Source: Labilithrix sp. (GTDB taxonomy: Bacteria; Myxococcota_A; Polyangia; Polyangiales; Polyangiaceae). From it: a stretch of 64,000 nt of DNA. The stretch lies in the NCBI GenBank assembly GCA_019637175.1, contig JAHBWD010000017.1, positions 62,001 through 126,000 of the forward strand, written 5' to 3'. The notes under the pieces are model-generated. The model saw nothing but the letters and a program-made list of their open reading frames with translations. It was not told where the DNA came from and did no database searches. Positions 24,982 to 33,407 of the stretch are shown in pieces (position 1 is the first letter of the stretch; each line of letters opens with the position of its first letter). Both the position numbers and the translations under genes were made by a program.

Positions 24982-25053
24982 AGGCGCGGATCGGATTCGA
25001 ACCGACGTATGACGGTTTTGCAAACCGTTGCCTAACCACTTGGCTACCGCGCC
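24982..25053 (-). tRNA. tRNA-Cys (anticodon GCA)
   Basis: The minus strand folds into a tRNA: acceptor GGCGCGG pairs with CCGCGCC, the anticodon stem ACGGT/ACCGT holds the loop TTGCAAA (anticodon GCA), and the T arm is GTCGGTTCGAATCCGAT. The discriminator base is T, as in tRNA-Cys. The 3' CCA is not encoded. Confidence 0.95.
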
Positions 25054-25227
25054 GAGGCCCTGCATCGATACCGGGCATCGACGGCGCGGTCAACGGCCTC
25101 GCGCGCACGCTCCGCAGCGCGTGTCGGACCGTCGGGATTCCGCTCCTCGGCGGCTCTATTTTCTCGGGGCGAGCGCCCTCGACCGCGCTGGCTAGGCTTC
25201 TTTTTGCGAGACCTGTAGAATGGTTAC

Positions 25228-27003
25228 GTGGCAGCCTTGCCGGAAGACGACGCGCCGACGATGTCGGGCACGCCGGGCGACCGTCGGCGCTCGGTTCCGG
25301 ACGACGCGACCGCCGCTGAAGCTCTGCCGCCGGCCGAAGAGGGGCCCGCCGGTCACGAGGAAGAAGACCGCACGGTCCAGCAGCTCGCCCGCGCGTCGAG
25401 CCCTGCGCTCCCGCCGAGGCCGTCGGCGCCCGCGATCGCTGCGTCGCCGTCTCCCACGCAAGAGACGCTGCCCTCGAGCCACGAGCCGATCGAGGTCGCC
25501 TCCGAGCACCTCGAGCCGATCGAAGAGCCCGACGACATCACCGCGACCGCGCCGCGGCTCGACTCGCGAAAGATGCCGCTCGCGATCCCGGGGACGGTCG
25601 AGATCCGCGCCGCCGGTGACGTATCCGAGGCGCTCGAGAACGACGAAGGGGAGGCGCGCACCGAGGTGCGCAGCGTCCCGCGCGACATTCCCTCGCCGCT
25701 GCCCGCGCCGCTCCGACCCGCCGAGGAGCTGTCGACGCGGCCGGTGCATCCGCCTCCGCCGCGGCCCGCCGCGGGCGCGCCGCCGTCGCCGCCCGCGGAG
25801 GAGCCGGCCGACGAAGAGCCCGACAGCGTCACCGCCGAGGCGCCGGCGCCGCGCATCGCGTCCGTGCCCGATCTCGATCCGCCGAAGCGCGCGCAGCCCC
25901 CGCCGGACAAGCGCTCGAGCAGCGCCGTGAAGAGCGCGCCGCGCGCGTCGCAAGCGGCGCCGGCCGAAGAGCCGCCGACGCGGCCGGGCGTCGAAGAGCC
26001 TGCCACGCGCCCCGGGCTCGCCGATCCGCCGCCGTCGCTGACGAGCGCCGCGAAGAAGGACGCGCCCCTCTACGACGCCGACGACGACGAGAGCGTGACG
26101 ACGCGAGGGCCGGCCGTCGATCCGTTCGAATCCGACGACAGCGTCACGACGCAAGGGCCGGCCGTCGCGATCGAAGACGGCCTCCCGATCGACGAAGGGA
26201 CCGACGGCACGACGCAGCGGGTGAAGAAGCTCAAGACCCGATCGCCGGCCGACAGCGAGGTCGACAGCATCACCACGCAGGCGCCGGGCAACCTTACCAA
26301 CATGCTCCGCGTGATCGCCGCCGACGACCCGGCCGCCGCGGCCGCCATCGAAGACGAAGAGCTGCCCGAGAACCGCACCGCCGTCATGGCGAACGCGCCC
26401 ATTCGGAGCGTGATCGAGGAGGTCAGCGCGCAGCAGGCGCGCGGCGAGCTCCCGCCGATCCGTCCGACCGGGCCCCAGATCAACCTCGCGTCCAAAGCGG
26501 CGACGGCGCCGCAGCTTCATCCGACGTCGGAGAGCGGCCTGCGCGTCGCGCGCCAGGGATCCGCGAGCGGAGAGCACGCGAGCCTTCGCGCGATCGGCGT
26601 GCACGACGCGCGCACGTCCGGCGTCGGGCCGACGAGCCGTCACCTCGAGACCGGTCCGCACGATCCGCGCGCGCTCGCGGCGACCATGGACGCGTTCGCG
26701 CCGCAGCAGCCGAGCCTCCACGACGTCGACTTCGGCAAAGGACCGCGCTACGGCCTCATCGTCGGCGTCGTCGCGGTCGTGTCGCTGCTGGTGCCGGTGA
26801 CGCTCTTCATCGTGCTCAACCGCGGCGAGGGCGAGGTGTCGGTCCCGACGGCGTCGACCGCGTCGTCCGACTTCCAGAGGCACGTCGACGCGCCGCGCGG
26901 CAAGCACGACAGGAACAAGAAGGCCGATCCGGCCGCTCCGCCGTCCGCGGCGGCGTCGACCTCGGCGAAGCCGCCGCCGCCGCGCTTCCCGTTCCGGCGC
27001 TAA
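25228..27003 (+). CDS. Largely disordered protein with TTxGP-type repeats and one C-terminal TM segment
   Basis: The 591-residue protein starts at GTG 25228. Residues 1 to about 510 are Pro/Ala/Glu/Asp-rich and lack a fold. Imperfect acidic repeats DDDESVTTRGPAVD, DDSVTTQGPAVA and VDSITTQAPGNL occur near residues 290-360. One TM helix (about 512-535, YGLIVGVVAVVSLLVPVTLF) is followed by a short basic tail. This suggests a long cytoplasmic, possibly phosphorylated tail on a membrane anchor. Its TAA stop overlaps the serS TAG stop on the other strand by two bases. Confidence 0.75.
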   Translation: MAALPEDDAPTMSGTPGDRRRSVPDDATAAEALPPAEEGPAGHEEEDRTVQQLARASSPALPPRPSAPAIAASPSPTQETLPSSHEPIEVASEHLEPIEEPDDITATAPRLDSRKMPLAIPGTVEIRAAGDVSEALENDEGEARTEVRSVPRDIPSPLPAPLRPAEELSTRPVHPPPPRPAAGAPPSPPAEEPADEEPDSVTAEAPAPRIASVPDLDPPKRAQPPPDKRSSSAVKSAPRASQAAPAEEPPTRPGVEEPATRPGLADPPPSLTSAAKKDAPLYDADDDESVTTRGPAVDPFESDDSVTTQGPAVAIEDGLPIDEGTDGTTQRVKKLKTRSPADSEVDSITTQAPGNLTNMLRVIAADDPAAAAAIEDEELPENRTAVMANAPIRSVIEEVSAQQARGELPPIRPTGPQINLASKAATAPQLHPTSESGLRVARQGSASGEHASLRAIGVHDARTSGVGPTSRHLETGPHDPRALAATMDAFAPQQPSLHDVDFGKGPRYGLIVGVVAVVSLLVPVTLFIVLNRGEGEVSVPTASTASSDFQRHVDAPRGKHDRNKKADPAAPPSAAASTSAKPPPPRFPFRR

Positions 27004-28289
27004 GATCGTCGCGGCTTCAAGACCTCGACGCCGTTCATGTACGGCACGAGCGCCTTCGGCAGCGTGATCGATCCGTCGGCGTTCTGGTGGTTCTCGAGGA
27101 GGGGGATGAGGATGCGCGGGCTCGCGATCGCGGTGTTGTTGAGCGTGTAAGGGTAGGTCAACGTGCCGTCGGCCGCGCGGAGGCGGATGTTCGAGCGTCG
27201 CGCCTGGAAGTCGCCGAGCGTCGAGCACGAGTGGGTCTCGTTGTAGGCGCCCTTGCCGTCGTTGCGCCCCGGCATCCACGACTCGACCTCGTGCTTGCGC
27301 GTCTGGCCGAGGCCGATCTCTCCGGTGCACGCGATGGCGACGCGATAAGGGATCTCGAGCTTCGCGAGGATCGCCTCGGCGTTCGCCAGGAGCTGGTAGT
27401 GCTCCTTCTCCGCGACCTCTTCGTCGGGGAGGCAGAAGATCACCTGCTCGACCTTCGTGAACTGGTGCACGCGGTAGAGGCCCTTCGTGTCTTTGCCGTA
27501 GGCGCCCGCTTCGCGGCGGAAGCAGTTCGAGATCCCGGCGTAGCGGATCGGGAGCCGCGACGCGTCGAGCGTCTCGTCGCAGTGGAGCGAGACGAGCGGC
27601 ACCTCGCTCGTGCCGACGAGGAACAGCTCGTCGGCGGTGATCGCGTAGGCCTCCTCGCGCCCGAGAGGGAAGAATCCCGTGCCGGTCATCGCGCGCTCTT
27701 TGACCATGACCGGGGGCACGACCATCGTGAGGCCGCGCTCGACGAGCACGTCGACGGCGAGGCGCGTGACCGCGAGCTCGAGGAGCGCGCCGGTGCCCAT
27801 GAGCGCGTAGGAGCGCCCGCCGGCGTACTTGCGCGGCCCGTCCCAGTCGACCATCCCGTGGAGCGTCATCAGCTCGACGTGATCCTTGGCCTTGAAGTCG
27901 AACGCGCGCGGGCTGCCGACCTTGCGGATCTCGACGTTGTCGTCTTCGCCCGCGCCGATCGGGACCTCGGGTCGCGGGATCGACGGCACGCGGAGCATGA
28001 GATCGTCGAACGCCTTCTGCGCTTCGGCGAGCGAGGGCTCGAGCTGCTCGAGCTCCGTCTTCACCGCCTTGCCCTCCTCGATGAGCGCCGGCCGCTCCTC
28101 CTTGCTCGCTTTCGGGATGAGCTGCGCGATCTCGTTCTTGCGCGCGCGCCTCTGCTCGATCTTGCCCACGGTCTCGCGGCGGGTCTTGTCGGCGGCGAGC
28201 AGCGCGTCCAGATCGAGCTCGACGCGCTTGTTCTTGATCGCGGCGCGGACGACGTCGGCGTTCTGGCGGATGAAGGCGATGTCCAGCAT
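27000..28289 (-). CDS. serS: Seryl-tRNA synthetase
   Basis: The 429-residue class II synthetase charges tRNA-Ser and tRNA-Sec. The N-terminal two-helix coiled arm that grips the tRNA long variable loop spans about 1-105. Class II motifs are visible in VPPVMVKERAMTGTGFFPLG, LVGTSEVPLVSLHCDE, NCFRREAGAYGKDTKGLYR and, as motif 3, TYPYTLNNTAIASPRILIP. The length matches the bacterial family. A hairpin followed by TTTT lies 44 bp before its ATG. Confidence 0.97.
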   Translation of the reverse strand: MLDIAFIRQNADVVRAAIKNKRVELDLDALLAADKTRRETVGKIEQRRARKNEIAQLIPKASKEERPALIEEGKAVKTELEQLEPSLAEAQKAFDDLMLRVPSIPRPEVPIGAGEDDNVEIRKVGSPRAFDFKAKDHVELMTLHGMVDWDGPRKYAGGRSYALMGTGALLELAVTRLAVDVLVERGLTMVVPPVMVKERAMTGTGFFPLGREEAYAITADELFLVGTSEVPLVSLHCDETLDASRLPIRYAGISNCFRREAGAYGKDTKGLYRVHQFTKVEQVIFCLPDEEVAEKEHYQLLANAEAILAKLEIPYRVAIACTGEIGLGQTRKHEVESWMPGRNDGKGAYNETHSCSTLGDFQARRSNIRLRAADGTLTYPYTLNNTAIASPRILIPLLENHQNADGSITLPKALVPYMNGVEVLKPRRS

Positions 28290-28332
28290 GTCGGCAGAGG
28301 GACATTCGACACCCTCGCTGCCTACGTCAAGG

Positions 28333-28359
28333 AAAAGGCGTCACCCCATCGGTGACGCC
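28333..28359 (-). promoter_or_regulatory. Hairpin with T-tract in the serS leader
   Basis: GGCGTCACC/GGTGACGCC form a perfect 9-bp stem with a five-base loop (28337-28359); on the minus strand it is followed directly by TTTT. It has the shape of an intrinsic terminator, yet no minus-strand gene lies upstream, so it may be a transcription attenuator or 5' leader element of serS, or a terminator guarding against antisense reading. Confidence 0.5.
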
Positions 28360-28464
28360 GGATCCCGATGGGTCGCATAGGCCGCCGGCCAGTTCCGGAG
28401 GAGAAACGCGCGCCTAGGTTCATCTGCGCGGGGAAGACCCCGCCCTCACCCAAGGACGAACCCC

Positions 28465-28815
28465 ATGAACCTCCTTCAACGCGCCGCCTTCGTCACCCTC
28501 GTCTCGTTCCTCCCGATCGCACTCGGATGCTCCTCCACGCCGGAAGGCGACGATCCGGCCGCCGAGCAGGCCGCCGACGGAGCGTCGCTCGCGGTGGTGG
28601 GAGGCGAGGGCGAGACGAAGCGTGCGTTCACCCAGGAGGAGATCGACGGCGTCCTCGGCAACACGACGGAGTTTTCGGTCGACGGGGTCAAGACGACGGA
28701 CTTCTCGAAGGTCCTGACCGCGCAGCGCGTCGACGTCGACGCGGGCAACGGCAGGACGGCGACCCTCCTTCGGAACGGAAACCGCCTCGAGCTCGATGTG
28801 AGGTCGCGTGCGTGA
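28465..28815 (+). CDS. Small putative lipoprotein
   Basis: The 116-residue protein starts MNLLQRAAFVTLVSFLPIALGC, with a lipobox LGC (Cys22), and continues with an acidic linker and a short domain (RAFTQEEIDGVLGNTTEF). It ends abruptly with LELDVRSRA. The following frame starts inside its stop (GTGA) and is itself frameshifted, so this gene may once have been part of a longer operon or reading frame. Confidence 0.62.
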   Translation: MNLLQRAAFVTLVSFLPIALGCSSTPEGDDPAAEQAADGASLAVVGGEGETKRAFTQEEIDGVLGNTTEFSVDGVKTTDFSKVLTAQRVDVDAGNGRTATLLRNGNRLELDVRSRA

Positions 28816-29046
28816 CGGTCATCGCGTTCTCCATCGTCGTGGGCGTCGGCATCCTCGCCGCGCTGAGCGCGTTCATCGTCTGCGAGACGACCGGTCAGGA
28901 TCGCTGCGAGCGTCTCGCACGCGACCGCTGCACGAACGGCCCGAAGAAAGGTCACCAAGCGGTGCGACGCGATCGCGGCCGCCAGCGGCATCTTCAAGAA
29001 CGGTCGCATCGAGCTCCGCGGCGGCTGCACGATCGAGTGCAAGTGA
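28812..29046 (+). pseudogene. Frameshifted small membrane/Cys-rich protein gene
   Basis: From GTG 28812 one frame reads VTVIAFSIVVGVGILAALSAF (a TM segment) and then CETTGQDRCERLARDRCTNGPKK. At the AAGAAAGG run near 28945-28952 the sensible frame shifts by one base and continues KRCDAIAAASGIFKN, then GGCTIECK and a TGA at 29044-29046. With one A removed the product would be about 77 residues with evenly spaced cysteines in both halves. It is either a real frameshift mutation, a programmed slip on AAAGG, or a sequencing error. Confidence 0.5.
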
Positions 29047-29047
29047 G

Positions 29048-29325
29048 ATGACCCCGCGATCCGCGCTCATCGCCGCCACGCTGTCGGCGGCGATGCTCGT
29101 CTCCGGCGAGGCGGCGGTCGCGCTTCGTGACGACGCGGGGCGGCTCGTGTGCACCGGCGGCGATCACGTCGTCGGGCGCGCCCGCCGCATCGCGCGTGGA
29201 TCGACGCGCAGATCAGCGCCGCCGACGACGCGCGCGGCGGGTGCGCCGTGGCTCCGCGCGGTCGCGGGAGCGCCGGGCTGGCCGCGACGTTGCTCGCGCT
29301 CGCGACGTGTCGGCGCACAAAACGA
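29048..29325 (+). pseudogene. Probable frameshifted exported protein with a MYXO-CTERM-like tail
   Basis: ATG 29048 opens a signal-peptide-like start (MTPRSALIAATLSAAMLVSGEA) that soon turns into Arg-rich, non-protein-like sequence. Another frame in the same stretch reads AWIDAQISAADDARGGCAVAPRGRG and then a hydrophobic helix SAGLAATLLALATC with a basic end RRTKRRR, the pattern of a MYXO-CTERM sorting tail (Cys, helix, Arg cluster). The two halves fit one gene only with a frameshift between about 29150 and 29210. The stretch 29047-29374 holds nothing else apart from the hairpin at 29326. Confidence 0.4.
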
Positions 29326-29356
29326 CGAAGGAGAGAGACGACGTCTCTCTCCTTCG
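29326..29356 (-). terminator. Strong 14-bp terminator hairpin
   Basis: CGAAGGAGAGAGAC (29326-29339) and GTCTCTCTCCTTCG (29343-29356) are perfect complements with a three-base loop. On the minus strand the stem lies 18 bases after the lipoprotein stop and is followed by TCGTTTTG, so it is a good Rho-independent terminator for that gene; it may also stop plus-strand transcripts. Confidence 0.75.
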
Positions 29357-29374
29357 AAGACGGAGCGGCTCAGA

Positions 29375-30124
29375 TCACTTCGAGAACAGCTGCGCCGCCG
29401 CGAGCCCGCCGCCCTTGGCCGAGCGGATGATGAACTTCGCGTTCGCCGGGAACGGGCTGATCGGACGAAGGCAGTTGGCCTTGCCGCCGATCGACGCCTG
29501 CGTGCCGCTCTGCGAGCTGCGGCCGATGCTCGGCGCCAGGCCCGGGATCGGCGTCACGTACTGCATCTCGAGCTCGATCTTCTGCATGCCGATGCCCTGG
29601 CCGACGAGCGTGTAGCACTTGCCCGGCTGGAAGCTGAACGCGCCTTCGAGCGTCTGCCCCTCCTGGAAGTTGCCCGCGACGACGGGGCCGTCTTTCTGCA
29701 TGCCGGGTGCTTCGCTGCCGGCGAAGATCGAGAGGGGGCCGGTGGCGAGCGCCGCCGCCGACTCGGGGAGCGCCTGCGCGGTGCCGCCCGCCGCGCCGCC
29801 GGCCGGAGCGCCGCCGAGCCCCGGGATGCCGGGGAACGGGCCGGGCTGGCCCGGCTGAGGCTGGTTCGGATCGCCCGGCTGGCCCGGAGGCGGGAAGCCA
29901 GGCTGCGCGCCCGGCTGCTGCGGGTAGGCGCCCGGCTGCTGCGGGTAGGCGCCCGGCTGCTGCGGGTAAGCCCCCGGCTGCTGCGGATACCCGGGCTGCT
30001 GCGGATAGCCCCCCGCGTACGGCTGCGGCGTCTCAGGTGGCGGCGGATCCTTGCTGCACGCGGTGCCGAAGGCGGCGACGGTGACGAGGGCAGCAAGCGA
30101 GATCGTGAGGCCGGTTCGATTCAC
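29375..30124 (-). CDS. Putative lipoprotein with YPQQPG repeats
   Basis: The 249-residue protein has a signal peptide with lipobox GTAC (followed by SKDPPPP), a linker of five YPQQPG(A) repeats and more Pro/Gly/Gln sequence to about residue 110, and a C-terminal beta domain (EGQTLEGAFSFQPGKCYTLVGQG, NCLRPISPFPANAKFIIRSAKGGG). The GTG start at 30124 is fixed by AAGGAG seven bases upstream. The C-terminal part resembles other myxobacterial secreted proteins but no named domain is recognised. Confidence 0.78.
   Translation of the reverse strand: MNRTGLTISLAALVTVAAFGTACSKDPPPPETPQPYAGGYPQQPGYPQQPGAYPQQPGAYPQQPGAYPQQPGAQPGFPPPGQPGDPNQPQPGQPGPFPGIPGLGGAPAGGAAGGTAQALPESAAALATGPLSIFAGSEAPGMQKDGPVVAGNFQEGQTLEGAFSFQPGKCYTLVGQGIGMQKIELEMQYVTPIPGLAPSIGRSSQSGTQASIGGKANCLRPISPFPANAKFIIRSAKGGGLAAAQLFSK
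29907..30008. repeat. Tandem 21-bp repeat (coding)
   Basis: Four 21-bp units based on GCGCCCGGCTGCTGCGGGTA plus one base, the first two identical, and a fifth 18-bp unit encode the YPQQPGA repeats of the lipoprotein on the minus strand. The high identity suggests recent expansion by slippage. Confidence 0.85.
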
Positions 30125-30308
30125 GGCGGGGCTCCTTGGTAAGGTCTTCGGAAAATCGAGCGCGAGCATAACTCGGAACAGCGCTCGGGCGTGAAGGGGA
30201 ATGTACGTTGCAGCGTTCGCCTCCGTGTTGGACGGCGCTCGCCGGCAAACCACGCTCGAGCTGTGTCGTCGTCGAAGCCAACGCGCGGCGGCGTCGGTCC
30301 CTTACAGA

Positions 30309-31088
30309 TCAGGGGATCTTGGCGTTCACGATGGAGATCGCGTCGAGATCGAAGCCCGCGTTGGTCGGTTTGGGTACCACGTCGCACGTGGACGAGCTCA
30401 TGTCCTTGATGCGCACGAAGCGCGCGGACGCGAGGCCGACGGCGGCGAGATCGTAGGCTTCGCCGCCGGCCTTCTCGGGATCGACCGGCGAGATGCCGTT
30501 GCCCGGCGCGGAGTAGACCGGGTGCCAGCCGGCGCACGCACCGTACGGCGCGCTCGGACCGGGCGTGCACGGGTAGGTCTTCCACGTCACGCCGTCGTCG
30601 CTCACGCCGACCTCGGCGAGATCGGCCGCCGGCGTCGCCGGGTTGCCCGCGGCGTAGAACGCGTTCTCGAAGACGATGAAGTCGGGCCCGGGGCCGTCGA
30701 CGATCTCGTTGGGCTCGAAGGAGACGACGATCTCGCCGCCGATGCCGAGCGACACGACGTCGAAGCTGCCCTTGAGCTCCCCGGCGCCGACGGGAGGACC
30801 CTGGATGACCCCCGGCATCTCCGAGGCGCCGAAGCCCGCGCAGGGGCCGGGAGTGAAGCTCACGACCTTCATCACGAAGCGATCTTCGCGGAGGACGCCG
30901 CCGTCGGGGCCGAGGAAGCCGCCGTCGACGCGAGACCTGTCGGCGTCGGGATCGGGGGCGTCGACGTAGCCGCCCTCGCCGAGCGAGATGCCCGCGTCGG
31001 CGGGCGACGCGTCGGGATCCGAGGAGCAGGCGAGGGGAGCCGCGGCGCAAGCGAGCGCGGCGGCGAGCAAAATGAGTGTAGACTTCAC
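30309..31088 (-). CDS. Putative surface lipoprotein with beta-sandwich domain
   Basis: The 259-residue protein has a signal peptide with lipobox PLAC (followed by SSDPDAS) and an Asp/Gly linker. Its exported domain contains SLGIGGEIVVSFEPNEIVDG, GPDFIVFENAFYAAGN, VGVSDDGVTWKTYPC and ASARFVRIKDMSSSTCD, a pattern found in secreted proteins often labelled cell-surface proteins, built like a carbohydrate- or ligand-binding sandwich. GTG 31088 is chosen because GAGGAG precedes it and the signal peptide starts there. Confidence 0.75.
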   Translation of the reverse strand: MKSTLILLAAALACAAAPLACSSDPDASPADAGISLGEGGYVDAPDPDADRSRVDGGFLGPDGGVLREDRFVMKVVSFTPGPCAGFGASEMPGVIQGPPVGAGELKGSFDVVSLGIGGEIVVSFEPNEIVDGPGPDFIVFENAFYAAGNPATPAADLAEVGVSDDGVTWKTYPCTPGPSAPYGACAGWHPVYSAPGNGISPVDPEKAGGEAYDLAAVGLASARFVRIKDMSSSTCDVVPKPTNAGFDLDAISIVNAKIP

Positions 31089-31290
31089 GCTTCGGGCTCC
31101 TCGCCGCGTGGCTCGCGCGGCATGAAAGGAAAGACCGCACGAGAGGTCTTCTGGCTTCCGGATCACCCCCTCGAAGAGCCTTCCCCCGAGCGCGCTCGGA
31201 GTGGCGTGGGTCTACGAGAGTCCCCGGTTACAGCGGCGGCACCGCGTCGGATTCATCACCGACTTCCCGCCTCGTGCGAACGCGCCGTTC

Positions 31291-33366
31291 TTAGCGCCTC
31301 CCCGAATCGCGAGCAAGGAGGGAGTGCCGGAGGCGCAGCGCGTTCGCGATGACCGAGAGCGAGCCGAGGCTCATCGCGGCCGCCGCGATCATCGGGCTGA
31401 GCGCGACGCCGAGCACGGGGTACAAGACGCCCGCTGCGACCGGGATCGCGACGACGTTGTAGCCGAAGGCGAGCGCGAGGTTCTGCCGGATGTTCCGCAT
31501 CGTGATCCGCCCGAGGCGGAGCGCGCGCTCGAGCGCGGGCAGGTCACCCTTGACCAACGTGACCTCCGCGCTCGCGACGGCCACGTCGGCGCCCGCGCCC
31601 ATCGCGATGCCGACGTGCGCGGCGGCGAGCGCCGGCGCGTCGTTGATGCCGTCGCCCGCCATCGCGACGATCGCGCCGCGCGCCTCCAGCGCGCGGATGA
31701 GGTCCGCCTTCTCGTCGGGCAAGACCTGCGCGTAGACGTCGGCCTCGTGCAGATCGAGCTGACGCGCGATCGCGCTCGCCGTCGTGCGCGCGTCGCCCGT
31801 CACGACGATCACGCGGATGCCCGCGCGCTGGAGCGCGTGGACCGTCTCGCGCGCGTCGGCCTTCACCGTGTCGCCGATCGCCCAGAAACCGGCATAGACG
31901 CCGCCGATCGACGCGAACGAGATCGACGCGCCTTCCTGGCGCAGCGCCTCCGCGCGCGCGAGCGCGGCCTCCGGGATGACGACGCCACGAGAGTGAAGGA
32001 GCGTCGCCGTGCCGAAGAGGACGCGCTGGGCGTCGACGTCGCCGGCGACGCCCATCCCCCGAAGCGCCGTCACGTGCGTCGCAGAGAGCGGCGGCGCGTG
32101 CTCGGCTTCGGCGCTCTCCACCACGGCGCGCGCGATGGGGTGCTCGCTGCCCACCTCGAGGGCGGCGACGCGAGCGACGACGTGGTCGCGGAGGGACCCG
32201 TCGACGATCTCGACGATCCGGACGCGCGGCTTGCCCTCGGTCAACGTGCCGGTCTTGTCGACCGCGAGCGTCGTCACGTGCGAGAGCGTCTCGAGGGCGT
32301 CGGCGTTCTTCACCAGGATGCCGGCGCGCGCGCCGGCCCCGGTCGCCACGACGATCGACATCGGCGTCGCGAGGCCGAGGGCGCACGGGCACGCGATGAT
32401 CAAGACCGCGATCGCGCGGACGAGGCCGTGCGCCAGCGCGGGCGCGGGCGCGGCCGGCAAGAGGAACCAGAAGAGGAACGTCACGGCCGCGATCGCGATC
32501 ACGATCGGCACGAACCACGCGCTCACGCGGTCGACCAGGCGCTGCACGTGCGGGCGCGATCGGGCCGCGCTCCCCACGTAGCGCGCGATCTGTGCGAGCA
32601 GCGTGTCGTCGCCGACGCGCTCGGCGCGGATCATCATCGCGCCGTCGCCGTTCAACGTGCCGCCGATGACGTTCGCGCCGGGCTCCTTGAGGGTCGGGAT
32701 CGGCTCGCCGGTGATCATCGACTCGTCGACGTACGACTCGCCTTCGCCCACGACGCCGTCGGTCGGGATCCGCTCGCCCGGGCGCACACGCAAGCGGTCG
32801 CCCACGGCGATCGCGGAGAGCGGGACGTCTTCCTCGACGCCCTCGCGCGTCACGCGCCTGGCCGTCTTCGGCGCGAGGCGCAGCAGCGCCCGAACGGCGT
32901 CGCCGGTGCGCGTTCGCGCGCGCAGCTCGAGGACCTGGCCCGCGAGCACGAGCGTCGTGATGACCGCCGCCGCCTCGAAGTACACCGGGACGCTGCCGTC
33001 GGCCGCGCGCGCCGCGGCGGGGAAGATCGAGGGCGCGAGCGTCGCGGCGACGGAGTACGCGTAGGCCGCCCCGATGCCGAGCGCGATGAGGGTGAACATG
33101 TTCGCGCGCCGCGCCTCGAGCGAGCGCCACGCGCGCTGAAAGAACGGCAGCGCGCACCAGACGACGACCGGCGTCGCGAGCGCGAGCTCGACCTCGGCCG
33201 GCGCCTTGCCCGTCATGGCGAGGGCGAACAGCGGCACCGTGAGGATCGTCGCGACCACCAGCCGGCGGCGCATGTCGCCGAGGGTCGGATCGTCCTCGAC
33301 CTCGGCCGCGTCGGCCTGCGGCTCTCGCAGGTGGCAGGACGACAGCTCGTCCGTGACGGTGTGCAT
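31291..33366 (-). CDS. Heavy-metal P1B-type ATPase, copper-exporter-like
   Basis: The 691-residue membrane pump shows TGE at 219-221, the metal-binding CPC at 326-328 in a TM helix, the phosphorylation site DKTGT at 370-374, HP at 409-410, and GDGINDAP at 571-578. The CPC with a late AFGYNVVAIP and AMSLGSLSVI points to the Cu(I) group. The usual N-terminal heavy-metal-associated domains with CxxC are missing; only a lone Cys11-His12 remains there. No copper regulator or chaperone gene is next to it. Confidence 0.92.
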   Translation of the reverse strand: MHTVTDELSSCHLREPQADAAEVEDDPTLGDMRRRLVVATILTVPLFALAMTGKAPAEVELALATPVVVWCALPFFQRAWRSLEARRANMFTLIALGIGAAYAYSVAATLAPSIFPAAARAADGSVPVYFEAAAVITTLVLAGQVLELRARTRTGDAVRALLRLAPKTARRVTREGVEEDVPLSAIAVGDRLRVRPGERIPTDGVVGEGESYVDESMITGEPIPTLKEPGANVIGGTLNGDGAMMIRAERVGDDTLLAQIARYVGSAARSRPHVQRLVDRVSAWFVPIVIAIAAVTFLFWFLLPAAPAPALAHGLVRAIAVLIIACPCALGLATPMSIVVATGAGARAGILVKNADALETLSHVTTLAVDKTGTLTEGKPRVRIVEIVDGSLRDHVVARVAALEVGSEHPIARAVVESAEAEHAPPLSATHVTALRGMGVAGDVDAQRVLFGTATLLHSRGVVIPEAALARAEALRQEGASISFASIGGVYAGFWAIGDTVKADARETVHALQRAGIRVIVVTGDARTTASAIARQLDLHEADVYAQVLPDEKADLIRALEARGAIVAMAGDGINDAPALAAAHVGIAMGAGADVAVASAEVTLVKGDLPALERALRLGRITMRNIRQNLALAFGYNVVAIPVAAGVLYPVLGVALSPMIAAAAMSLGSLSVIANALRLRHSLLARDSGRR

Positions 33367-33407
33367 GGCGCCTCGCGATCGACGAGGCCGTTACACGACG
33401 TGTGCCG

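Noticed and set aside
25192..28305. A minus-strand open frame of over 1000 codons
   Set aside because: It only matches serS antisense/other-frame sequence and the disordered gene; the product is Arg-rich and without domains, a usual effect of high GC content.
29907..30008. Possible CRISPR array because of regular repeats
   Set aside because: The repeats are tandem without spacers and in frame with a lipoprotein linker.
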